A DNA stretch of 11,690 nt from a bacterium (GTDB lineage: Bacteria > Cyanobacteriota > Vampirovibrionia > Gastranaerophilales > Gastranaerophilaceae). How positions within the stretch are numbered: the first letter of the stretch is position 1; each line of letters opens with the position of its first letter. A model generated the notes under the pieces. It made no database searches. It was not told where the DNA came from and saw only the letters and a list, made by a program, of their open reading frames with translations. The position numbers were made by a program, and so were the translations under genes. Below are positions 1 to 6,833 of this stretch, one piece after another. The DNA lies in assembly GCA_017444705.1 (NCBI GenBank), contig JAFSWA010000029.1, positions 1-11,690 of the forward strand, given 5' to 3'.

Positions 1-81
1 ATCATATTTTCTTATAGTTTTTCTTTTGTAAATTGTTTCAAAAAAATCCATTTTTGCTCCTTTATAACATTAATTTTGTAT

Positions 82-86
82 GAGGT
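82..86 (+). promoter_or_regulatory. Ribosome binding site that sets the start of the VWA gene
   Basis: GAGGT lies 5 nt before the ATG at 92 and overlaps the upstream in-frame ATG at 80, which has no such site of its own. This places the start at 92, directly before the MKK of the signal peptide. Confidence 0.6.
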
Positions 87-91
87 CGATT

Positions 92-829
92 ATGAAAAAA
101 CCAATATATATTTTAATATTATTACTAATTTTTTGCAATTATCCGATTTTGGGTGTTTCGGCACAAAGCGGATATAATGTCTATTCATATAAGGGATTTT
201 CCCCTTCAAAAATTAATACAGAGGAAGAAAAAATTATTTTTCTTGTAGATTTTTCAAATAGCATGAATGAATATTTGGGAAATAAAAGAAAAATAGAAGT
301 TGCATTGAGAGCATTATATGAAATTTTGCCAAAAATTCCAAAGTCAGCACAGATAGGATTGAGAATATACGGTCACAGAGGCGGAGTAACGCCGATTGAT
401 GCCTGCATGGCGTCAAAATTAGTTGTGCCTATTGATGCAAATAATTTTAAAAAAATATACAGAGAGCTTGAAAGGATTGCTCCGATAGGAATGACTCCGA
501 TTACTTATTCAATTAAGCAATCGTTAAAAAATGATTTTGGACTTTGGCAGGGGAAAAAGAGGATTATTGTTTTGACTGACGGCGGAGAAACTTGTGATGA
601 AAGTCCGTGCAGTTATGCTTTGAAAATAATTCAAGAAAGAAATGATGTTCAAATAGATGTAATAGCTTTTTCCGTAAATGATATTAACGCAATGGATCAA
701 CTGAAATGTGCCGCACTTGTTACAAACGGAAAGTTCTATAATGCGGATACTTATGCAAATCTTGTAAACAGCCTAAATGACAGCTTCAAAACCGAAAAAT
801 CAGTTGAAGGTGTTATTATTGAAAAATAG
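92..829 (+). CDS. Secreted von Willebrand factor A (VWA) domain protein
   Basis: Predicted exported protein of 245 residues with one VWA domain. An ATG at 80 is possible, but the ribosome binding site GAGGT (82-86) overlaps it and sits 5 nt before the ATG at 92, so 92 is preferred. The N-terminus is a classical Sec signal peptide: MKK, a hydrophobic stretch, then a likely cleavage after VSA (about residue 24). The VWA fold carries a complete metal-ion-dependent adhesion site (MIDAS): DFSNS (Asp53, Ser55, Ser57), Thr135 in GMTP and Asp163 in LTDGG. Four cysteines lie in the mature part (about residues 105, 168, 173, 206); two flank the last MIDAS loop (ETCDESPC), suggesting disulfides outside the cytoplasm. 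VWA domains bind protein partners through a divalent metal. The ligand here is unknown, and no Mg-chelatase, MoxR ATPase or secretion genes are adjacent. Domain assignment is confident; the cellular role is not known. Confidence 0.87.
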   Translation: MKKPIYILILLLIFCNYPILGVSAQSGYNVYSYKGFSPSKINTEEEKIIFLVDFSNSMNEYLGNKRKIEVALRALYEILPKIPKSAQIGLRIYGHRGGVTPIDACMASKLVVPIDANNFKKIYRELERIAPIGMTPITYSIKQSLKNDFGLWQGKKRIIVLTDGGETCDESPCSYALKIIQERNDVQIDVIAFSVNDINAMDQLKCAALVTNGKFYNADTYANLVNSLNDSFKTEKSVEGVIIEK

Positions 830-850
830 AGTGTTTTAATACCTTATATT

Positions 851-1009
851 TTAATTGTTTGTTGAGCAGGAAAGATAAAAACACTTCATGTAGTTGCAAT
901 AAATTATCATATTTTCATTTTCTTCATCAACTTGGTAATTTTTATTTCCTGAAATTAATGACTCCAATTCTTTTAATACAATTTGTTTGTTTTGTACATA
1001 ATCATTCAT
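851..1009 (-). CDS. Hypothetical small protein, 52 aa, three evenly spaced cysteines
   Basis: A minus-strand ORF runs from an ATG at 1009-1007 to a TAA at 853-851. It begins MNDYVQNKQIVLKELESL and ends YCNYMKCFYLSCSTNN. The first two thirds are polar and acidic (Glu/Asn/Lys-rich, probably helical). The last third is hydrophobic and carries Cys38, Cys43 and Cys48 at exact five-residue spacing. A G-rich stretch (GGGGG, about 8 nt before the ATG) could serve as a weak ribosome binding site, and an in-frame stop a few codons further upstream bounds the ORF. It is convergent with the VWA gene, 21 bp apart. The opposite strand has a longer ORF made mostly of Phe, Leu, His and Tyr, as expected of an antisense shadow of a real AT-rich gene. 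I recognise no family. It could be a genuine small protein, a peptide precursor, a fragment of a lost gene, or chance. Confidence 0.42.
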   Translation of the reverse strand: MNDYVQNKQIVLKELESLISGNKNYQVDEENENMIIYCNYMKCFYLSCSTNN

Positions 1010-1158
1010 TTGTTTTGCCCCCAATTATTCATATTCTTTATATCGGCATTTTTTTGTAAAACTTTAATGATTTTTCGTAAATTGATACAATTTGTTACAA
1101 TAAAAAAACTTTAAGTGATAAAAAAGCAAATTTATTTTTGTTTATACTTAAATTTAAT
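1010..1158. other. Divergent intergenic region with no recognisable gene
   Basis: This AT-rich stretch lies between the small minus-strand ORF and the plus-strand HNH gene and would hold promoters for both. It contains the tandem 10-mer at 1082-1101 and a spaced direct repeat AAAACTTTAA (about 1058-1067 and 1105-1114). No -35/-10 pair with good match and spacing could be assigned on either strand, and no hairpin terminator is visible. Confidence 0.5.
1082..1101. repeat. Tandem 10-mer TTGATACAAT / TTGTTACAAT, operator-like
   Basis: Two adjacent 10-base units differ at one position. Each contains a short inverted repeat (TTG-ATA-CAA; TTGT-T-ACAA), and the period of 10 matches about one turn of B-DNA. 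It lies 58 bp before the ATG at 1159 and about 73 bp upstream of the small minus-strand ORF. A related 9-mer, TTGTTTCAA, occurs at 33-41 before the VWA gene. It could be a regulator binding site or a chance AT-rich repeat; no regulator gene is visible nearby. Confidence 0.35.
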
Positions 1159-2115
1159 ATGGAAATAAGACCGAGACCTTACATATATATAGAACCGCAA
1201 AATGACAGTCTTCCTGAGGATTTCAAACTGACAAGGTTTGATGAGATTCCTTGTGCTTATTGCGGGAGAGAAATGATTTCATTAAAAACTCTTAACAGAA
1301 TATTTTATTCTGATTCGGATACTGAGTTTACAACGGATTTAATAGAAAATGCCAGAGAAAAAGGTTATTTGCTTCCGCCTTTTCAACAACAGGTTCTTAA
1401 TATATTGACTCAATCTCAATTTGTAAATAATCTAACAACAGACAATCAAATTATCAGAAATGCACTTTTTTCTTCCAAAAAAGAAATTAAAAGAGATATT
1501 GCACAAAGACTCCAAGAAATTTATGATATTATTCAAAATTCAGACGAAACAAAATTGAAAGAACTTATTGAGGTAAATGGGGATATATATTGGGATGCAC
1601 TACTAAAAAAATATAATTACAGAGAGCTTTTAAAATTTGTCAGGAGCTCCCGATATTTGGGAATAAGTTCATCATCTCAAAATGAAACTCACAAAGAGAT
1701 AAATAAAGTTATAGCAGATATTGATGAAACAAACGAATTTAGTACGGATGATTATATAGCAAGAAAAGGTAGCTATATCGATCCGAGGATTTTTTATATA
1801 AAATTATTTGAAAAAATAACATCAACGGTTGACCATATTGTTGCAAAAGCAAAAGGCGGTCCGAACAGAAGAGATAATTTTCTTGCGGTATGCCAAGAAT
1901 GTAATTCGAAGAAAAGTGATATTCCTTTGCCTGTTTTTATAAAATTTAAACCGGAAGTAAAAGAAAATATTGAAAAACAAATAAGATTATTAAAAACTCT
2001 TATTCCAACATTTATTTCAAATCACAAACTCAATAAAGATTATGAAAATTATACAGATGAAGTCAGTAAGTTTTTAAGATACATTACTCAGGGGAATTTG
2101 GACATAAAAGCATAA
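1159..2115 (+). CDS. HNH endonuclease-like protein with a large insertion between its cysteine pairs
   Basis: Predicted HNH/McrA-type nuclease of about 318 residues. The ATG at 1159 (MEIRPRPY) is taken as start; a TTG at 1138 would add seven residues, and neither has a clear ribosome binding site. The N-terminal part has PCAYCGREM (cysteines at about 32 and 35). Near residue 225 comes STVDHIVAKAKGGPNRRDN with the Asp-His pair, the Gly-Gly turn and the conserved Asn, followed by VCQECNSKK (cysteines about 245 and 248). Together these make the usual zinc-stabilised beta-beta-alpha-metal core: CxxC, DH, N, CxxCN. In ordinary HNH proteins the first CxxC lies a few tens of residues before the DH; here about 190 residues rich in predicted helix separate them. 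No restriction, methylase, toxin, phage or intron genes are adjacent, so substrate and role are unknown. The HNH core is confident; specific function is not. Confidence 0.82.
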   Translation: MEIRPRPYIYIEPQNDSLPEDFKLTRFDEIPCAYCGREMISLKTLNRIFYSDSDTEFTTDLIENAREKGYLLPPFQQQVLNILTQSQFVNNLTTDNQIIRNALFSSKKEIKRDIAQRLQEIYDIIQNSDETKLKELIEVNGDIYWDALLKKYNYRELLKFVRSSRYLGISSSSQNETHKEINKVIADIDETNEFSTDDYIARKGSYIDPRIFYIKLFEKITSTVDHIVAKAKGGPNRRDNFLAVCQECNSKKSDIPLPVFIKFKPEVKENIEKQIRLLKTLIPTFISNHKLNKDYENYTDEVSKFLRYITQGNLDIKA

Positions 2116-2116
2116 T

Positions 2117-3385
2117 TTATTTAAAATAACCAAATTCCAAATGCGAGATTTTTATTGTATCTCCATCCTTTGCTCCGGCTTGTTCTAATGCTTCAAAAAC
2201 ACCCATTGCCGTTAAAATATTTTGAAAACGATAAATTTGCTCGGAATTTTTTGCGTCCGTTACATTCGCAATCCTTATTATTCTTCCGCCTTGAACTCTG
2301 TACGTATCTTTACTTTCTTTATAAATCTCAAAATTACTGTCATCATTGTCATAAGCATCTAAATCTTCTTCAACCTCAACAACAATTTCGGGTTTGGGAA
2401 TTTCTTCTGTTTTTTCGCTTACGAAATTCACAAGTTCTTTTATATTTTCTCTTGTTGCCGCAGAAATTAAAAATATATCATCAGATATTTTTTTAAACTC
2501 TTCATAATATTTTTTTACATCATCTTCCGAAATTGCATCAATTTTATTAAGTGCAATAACCTGATAAAGATTTGCGAGTCTTGTATCGTGTTTTGAGAGT
2601 TCATTATTAATTATATTAAAGTTGTTAACAGGGTCATTTTGTGTTAAATCAACAATATGAATTAAAAATCTGCATCTTTCAACATGTCTTAAAAATTCAT
2701 GTCCCAATCCGACACCCTCAGATGCACCTTCAATAAGCCCGGGAATATCAGCCACAACAAAACTGTCTCCGTCAGGTTTCTTTACAACACCAAGATTGGG
2801 AACAATAGTAGTAAAGGGATAATCTGCAATTTTAGGCTTTGCTTGACTTATCACACTTATAAGCGTAGATTTTCCGGCATTTGGCATACCGAGTAAACCT
2901 ACATCCGCAATTAATTTTAATTCAAGTTCCAAATCCCTTTCGACACCGCATTCACCGGGTTCGCAAAACTGCGGAGCTCTTTTTTGGCTTGTCGCAAAGC
3001 GAATATTCCCTCTGCCGCCTCTGCCGCCCTTTGCAATTAAAACAGTTTGTTCAGGCTCTTTTATATCGGCAATAATTTTACCGGTATTCAAATCTTTTAC
3101 AACGGTTCCTACGGGAACTTTTATAAACAGATCTTTGCCGCCTCTGCCATGCTGACTTTTGGGTCTGCCGTTTTCACCGTTTTGTGCTTTAAAAATCGAT
3201 TGAAATTTAAAATCCAAAAGAGTGGAAACATTTTCATCCGCAACAAAGTAAACGTCCCCGCCTCTTCCGCCGTCACCGCCTGCCGGTCCGCCTTTGTCAA
3301 CATATTTTTCTCTTCGCCAGGCTACTGCCCCATTTCCGCCATCACCTGACAAAACTTTGATTTTCACTTTGTCTAAAAATTGCAT
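2117..3385 (-). CDS. obgE: Obg/CgtA family GTPase
   Basis: Essential-type GTPase that binds the large ribosomal subunit and links its assembly to growth and stress signalling. The 422-residue protein has the full three-part architecture. The N-terminal Obg fold (about 1-158) is glycine-rich, with GGPAGGDGGRGGDV and GGRGGRGN. The G domain has GMPNAGKST (166-174, P-loop), YPFTT (189-193, switch I), DIPG (213-216, G3), NKID (280-283, G4) and SAA (308-310, G5). An acidic linker with DAYDNDD precedes a C-terminal OCT domain (about 355-422) ending GAKDGDTIKISHLEFGYF. The start overlaps the end of folC by 13 bp, suggesting translational coupling. It is the last gene of the operon, and its stop is one base from the stop of the convergent HNH gene. 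Nothing in the sequence suggests loss of function. Confidence 0.97.
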   Translation of the reverse strand: MQFLDKVKIKVLSGDGGNGAVAWRREKYVDKGGPAGGDGGRGGDVYFVADENVSTLLDFKFQSIFKAQNGENGRPKSQHGRGGKDLFIKVPVGTVVKDLNTGKIIADIKEPEQTVLIAKGGRGGRGNIRFATSQKRAPQFCEPGECGVERDLELELKLIADVGLLGMPNAGKSTLISVISQAKPKIADYPFTTIVPNLGVVKKPDGDSFVVADIPGLIEGASEGVGLGHEFLRHVERCRFLIHIVDLTQNDPVNNFNIINNELSKHDTRLANLYQVIALNKIDAISEDDVKKYYEEFKKISDDIFLISAATRENIKELVNFVSEKTEEIPKPEIVVEVEEDLDAYDNDDSNFEIYKESKDTYRVQGGRIIRIANVTDAKNSEQIYRFQNILTAMGVFEALEQAGAKDGDTIKISHLEFGYFK

Positions 3386-4587
3386 AACTTTATTTTACTC
3401 AAAATATCGCCGATTGCATAGAGTGAACCGCAAATTATTAACAAATCTTTTTGTTTTTTGCTGTTTATTAATTCTTTTAGCCCGTTTATATCAATACTTT
3501 GCGTCAAATTTTTAATATCATTTGATTTTAAAAATTTATCGTCTTTCATATCGTAATGATAAATCAGGTCATTTTTATTAAAAAGATTTTTCTGAATTTC
3601 TTTATAATCTTTGTTTTTGAGGCTTGTATAAACAAAAATCTTTTTTAAATCAGGGAAATAAAAATCAAGACTTTCTCTTAAATTTAATGCTCCGTCAGGA
3701 TTATGACAACCGTCAATTATAATATTTTTTTCTTTTATATATTCAAAACGGCAGCTCCATTTGACTTTTTTTAATGCCTTTATAAGTACAGGCTTTTCTA
3801 TTTTTAAAACATTAGTGCTGCATATAGCCAAAGCTGCATTTTGTGCCTGATATTTGCCGTAAAGGTTTAACTCAAATGTTTCCCGTCCGTATTTAATTAA
3901 GTTTTTTTCGTTAAAAATAATTTTTGCTTTATTCGGATTATATATTTTTGAAGCTTTTTCTTTTGCTTTTTTAGTCAGAATTTCTGCCCCTAAATTATTT
4001 TTATCAAAAACAACAGGACAATTTTCTTTAATTATTCCGGCTTTTTCAAAGGCAATTTTTTCAATAGTGTCACCGAGTCTGTCTGTGTGGTCAAAAGAAA
4101 TTGAAGTTATAATTGATAATATAGGTTTTTCAATAACATTTGTGGCGTCAAATCTTCCGCCCAAGCCGACTTCTGTAACGGCAAAATCAATTTTTTCACG
4201 GGCAAAATATTCATACATAACTGCTGTCAGAATTTCAAATTCGGTCAAATGGATTTCATTTTTTTCAGCAAGGTTTGTAATTTTTATAACAAGTTCATAA
4301 AATACATCATCAGAAATTTCGATTCCGTTAATCTTTATTCTTTCGTTATATTTAACAAGATGCGGACTGGTAAATAGTCCGGTTTTATAACCTTTTTCTA
4401 TAAGTATCCGATTAAGTATTGCACTGACGGAGCCTTTACCGTTCGTTCCGGCAATATGAATAACTTTGAGCTTTTTCTGAGGGTTATTGAGAAGCTCTAA
4501 AATCTTTTTTATACGGTCAAGTTCAAGCGAAATATGGAACTTCCCCTGTTTTAATAATATTTTTTCAATTTCCGAGTATTTATTCAT
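3373..4587 (-). CDS. folC: Folylpolyglutamate synthase / dihydrofolate synthase
   Basis: Mur-ligase-superfamily enzyme that adds L-Glu to dihydropteroate and/or extends the folate polyglutamate tail, using ATP in the cytoplasm. In 404 residues it shows HIAGTNGKGS (44-53, P-loop), the folate-site segment TSPHLVKYNERI (73-84), the family signature EVGLGGRFDATN (139-150), SFDHTDRLG (164-172) and IIDGCHNPDGA (290-300), with a typical C-terminal CGSLYAIGDI. Length is near normal for the family. The usual WPGR-type segment reads KWSCRFE. The ATG overlaps the murG stop by 8 bp and its own stop lies inside obgE, so coupling at both ends is likely. FolC shares its fold with MurD and MurF, but the folate signatures rule out a third Mur ligase. 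Whether it has both activities cannot be told from the sequence. Confidence 0.95.
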   Translation of the reverse strand: MNKYSEIEKILLKQGKFHISLELDRIKKILELLNNPQKKLKVIHIAGTNGKGSVSAILNRILIEKGYKTGLFTSPHLVKYNERIKINGIEISDDVFYELVIKITNLAEKNEIHLTEFEILTAVMYEYFAREKIDFAVTEVGLGGRFDATNVIEKPILSIITSISFDHTDRLGDTIEKIAFEKAGIIKENCPVVFDKNNLGAEILTKKAKEKASKIYNPNKAKIIFNEKNLIKYGRETFELNLYGKYQAQNAALAICSTNVLKIEKPVLIKALKKVKWSCRFEYIKEKNIIIDGCHNPDGALNLRESLDFYFPDLKKIFVYTSLKNKDYKEIQKNLFNKNDLIYHYDMKDDKFLKSNDIKNLTQSIDINGLKELINSKKQKDLLIICGSLYAIGDILSKIKLCNF

Positions 4588-5701
4588 TTAAAAAATCGAG
4601 TATATTTTTTGTAATTTGTTTTACTGCATTTGGTTTTGAATATTCAATAGCTTTGTTTTGCATTTGGATTAATTTGTCTTTATTATTCAAAAGCTCTGAT
4701 AATTTTTTATATAAAAGTTCAGGAGTTAGTTCAAAATCAATAATCATTTCCGCAGAACCCTGTTCTACAAGTTCCTGAGCGTTTTTCTGCTGGTGTCCGC
4801 CTGCCGAATACGGATAAGGAATAAGGATTGAGGCTACCTTAGATGCTTGAATTTCCGATAAACTCAAAGACCCTGACCTTGCAATTGCAATATCGGATGA
4901 TTTCAGAATCGAGGGCATATCATCAATATATGGTAAAAGTCTGTAATTTTTATTTTCCTTATAGGCTGGGAAATGTTCGTTTAAAAGAGCCAAAACCTCA
5001 TCATATCTTTTTTTGCCGGATTGATGAATAATACATACATTAAATTCCTCAATCAGTTTTTTTGCTATCGGAACAATGGCATTGTTAATTGATCTTGCAC
5101 CCTGAGAGCCGCCCATAACTAAAATTGTCAAATTATCTTCAATTCCGAGATTTAGTCTTGCTTGCTCTTTTGAAAGGGTTGAAAATTCATTTCTTATGGG
5201 ATTTCCCGTAACTTGAACATTTACGTTTTGCAAACTCTTTTTAACGGATTCAAAAGGAGTTGATAAGACTATTGCTCCGCTTGAAAAACAACGGGTAACA
5301 ACTCCGATTTGAGCGTCGGCATCATGTAAAAAATAAGGGATATTTTTGAATTTTGCTGCGAATAATAGAGGTGCCGAAACATAACCTCCTGTCGCAAAAA
5401 CAACATCAGGTTTGTATTTTCTGACATAAATAAGACATTTTAAAATCGCAAAAACAAGTTTTATTGCCCAAAACAAAGATTTTAAAGACATTTTTCTGGG
5501 CATACCGTTAACATTTACCGGCAAAAATTTTATATTATTTTCTTTTGCAAGCTCGCATTCTTGATTTTTTGGGTTCCCGACATAAAAAATATCTTCAATT
5601 CCGTTTGCTCTAAGTTCATTAATAACTGCCAATGCCGGATATATATGTCCGCCCGTTCCGCCTCCGGTTACGAAATATCTTTTAGTAGTTTTGTTGTCCA
5701 T
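4580..5701 (-). CDS. murG: UDP-GlcNAc: lipid I GlcNAc transferase MurG
   Basis: Membrane-associated GT-B glycosyltransferase that transfers GlcNAc from UDP-GlcNAc to lipid I, making lipid II. The 373-residue protein has the N-terminal glycine loop VTGGGTGGHIYPALAV (11-26), FATGGYVSAP (102-111), GNPIR (166-170), a second glycine loop GGSQGARSINNAI (197-209) and the UDP-GlcNAc-binding C-terminal segment ending SAGGHQQKNAQELVEQG (299-315). One oddity is the segment usually reading HEQN in characterised MurG, which is HDAD here (126-129), so the Asn reported to touch the sugar-nucleotide or acceptor region is Asp. The start overlaps the ftsW stop by 20 bp. It sits between ftsW and folC, next to the enzymes that make and use its substrate and product. 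Confidence 0.96.
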   Translation of the reverse strand: MDNKTTKRYFVTGGGTGGHIYPALAVINELRANGIEDIFYVGNPKNQECELAKENNIKFLPVNVNGMPRKMSLKSLFWAIKLVFAILKCLIYVRKYKPDVVFATGGYVSAPLLFAAKFKNIPYFLHDADAQIGVVTRCFSSGAIVLSTPFESVKKSLQNVNVQVTGNPIRNEFSTLSKEQARLNLGIEDNLTILVMGGSQGARSINNAIVPIAKKLIEEFNVCIIHQSGKKRYDEVLALLNEHFPAYKENKNYRLLPYIDDMPSILKSSDIAIARSGSLSLSEIQASKVASILIPYPYSAGGHQQKNAQELVEQGSAEMIIDFELTPELLYKKLSELLNNKDKLIQMQNKAIEYSKPNAVKQITKNILDFLNE

Positions 5702-6833
5702 AAACCTGTATCCTCGTTATTCTTTTTTTGGAAATATTAAGTAAAATCCCTATCATACACATTGAAATAACCAATGAGGTACCGCCGTAACTTATAAACG
5801 GCAATGTAACACCTGTTGCGGGAATCATTGCACTTGCGACACTCATATTCAAAAATGCCTGAATCCCTATTGATGCCGTTAAACCGAGAGCCAAAATCTT
5901 TCCTTGTATATCGTTTGATTTTGATGCAATTAAAAGCCCTCTGTGAATAAACATTATAAAAAGTATTATTAAAAGTACGCAGCCGATAAATCCGAATTCT
6001 TCGGCATAAATTGCGAAGATAAAATCCGTATGCCCCTCAGGAAGCCACCCCAATTTTTGTTTTGAATTTCCAAAACCCTCTCCAAATAAACCTCCGCCAA
6101 CAAAAGCAATTGTTGATTGTATTATATTGAAACCGGCACCTCTCGGGTCAATATCGGGGTTTTTCCATATTGCGACCCTTGAAGATTGATAATCGTGCAT
6201 CAAAAAAGGTCCGATTACAAAAGCTAAAATTACAGACCCAAATATTAACAATTTAGACCCGCCGGCACATAAATATAAAACACTGCCTGTTGCAAGCAGA
6301 AGCATTACCATACTCAAATTCGGCTGCAAAAATATTAGTCCTAACATACATATAATCGGGAAAAAATACCTTTTCCATTTTATAGGATCCAAAAGGTTTG
6401 CATCTTTACAAAAAGCACAGGCTAAAAGCATCGAGATAGCCGGTTTCGCAAGTTCTGACGGTTGAAATTGTAAAAAGCCATAGCCTAACCATCTTTTTGC
6501 ACCGTTAACCGTAACCCCAAGCGGAGTAAACTTTACAAACACAAGCAGTATTACAACAAACCATGCAAAAGGAACTGCGTATTGAAGAAGTTGTTTGTAA
6601 CTTTTTTTAGAGAAAAACAACATCCCGAAAGTCCCTATTCCAATAAACATAAGCTGTTTCAGAATAATCCCGATAGGATTAATTCCTTCTCTGATTTCTT
6701 TTGGAACCATCGCACTGAAAGTAGAAATCACTCCGACCACAATAAGAAAAATTACAATGATAAGCAAATTCTTATCAAAAGGAGAAAGAATATATTTACT
6801 GCTTTCTATTTTACTTAACCTTTGATAAGACAT
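5682..6833 (-). CDS. ftsW: Peptidoglycan glycosyltransferase FtsW (SEDS family)
   Basis: Polytopic membrane protein that polymerises lipid II into septal glycan with a partner class B PBP. About ten hydrophobic segments are visible. SEDS signatures include FQPSELAKPA, RGAGFNIIQS, LGWLPEGHTDFIFAIYAEE and LPFISYGGTS near the C-terminus. The Asp of PEGHTDF matches the putative catalytic residue of the extracellular loop. The AEEFGFIG and GGTS segments and position beside murD and murG favour FtsW over RodA. The frame is open further upstream to 6890, but that would overlap murD by 80 bp. The ATG at 6833 (MSYQRLSKIES, 383 aa, 23-bp overlap) is preferred, and an ATG at 6863 is a second option. None has a well-placed ribosome binding site, so reinitiation from murD is likely. 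The cognate transpeptidase FtsI is not in the window. Confidence 0.94.
   Translation of the reverse strand: MSYQRLSKIESSKYILSPFDKNLLIIVIFLIVVGVISTFSAMVPKEIREGINPIGIILKQLMFIGIGTFGMLFFSKKSYKQLLQYAVPFAWFVVILLVFVKFTPLGVTVNGAKRWLGYGFLQFQPSELAKPAISMLLACAFCKDANLLDPIKWKRYFFPIICMLGLIFLQPNLSMVMLLLATGSVLYLCAGGSKLLIFGSVILAFVIGPFLMHDYQSSRVAIWKNPDIDPRGAGFNIIQSTIAFVGGGLFGEGFGNSKQKLGWLPEGHTDFIFAIYAEEFGFIGCVLLIILFIMFIHRGLLIASKSNDIQGKILALGLTASIGIQAFLNMSVASAMIPATGVTLPFISYGGTSLVISMCMIGILLNISKKRITRIQVYGQQNY

Noticed and set aside
40..79. Promoter for the VWA gene using TATAAC at 63-68
   Set aside because: The -10-like hexamer is plausible, but no -35-like element lies at 16-18 bp spacing, and such hexamers are frequent in this AT-rich DNA.
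859..1059. Plus-strand ORF of 66 codons starting at TTG
   Set aside because: It has no ribosome binding site and is dominated by Phe, Leu, His and Tyr, like an antisense shadow; the opposite-strand 52-codon ORF is more protein-like.
1058..1114. Direct repeat AAAACTTTAA in two copies 47 bp apart
   Set aside because: It is short and of low complexity; in this base composition it is readily expected by chance and marks no mobile-element boundary.
2108..2125. Inverted repeat TTATTTAAAATAA as a bidirectional terminator
   Set aside because: It consists only of A and T with a one-base loop, so it would form no stable GC-containing stem.
3121..3303. Minus-strand ORF in another frame inside obgE
   Set aside because: It arises from the glycine-rich, GC-richer Obg domain in a shifted frame; the obgE frame is complete and canonical.
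2155..3515. Several plus-strand ORFs opposite obgE and the end of folC
   Set aside because: They lie antisense to highly conserved coding sequence and show no domain or start signal of their own.
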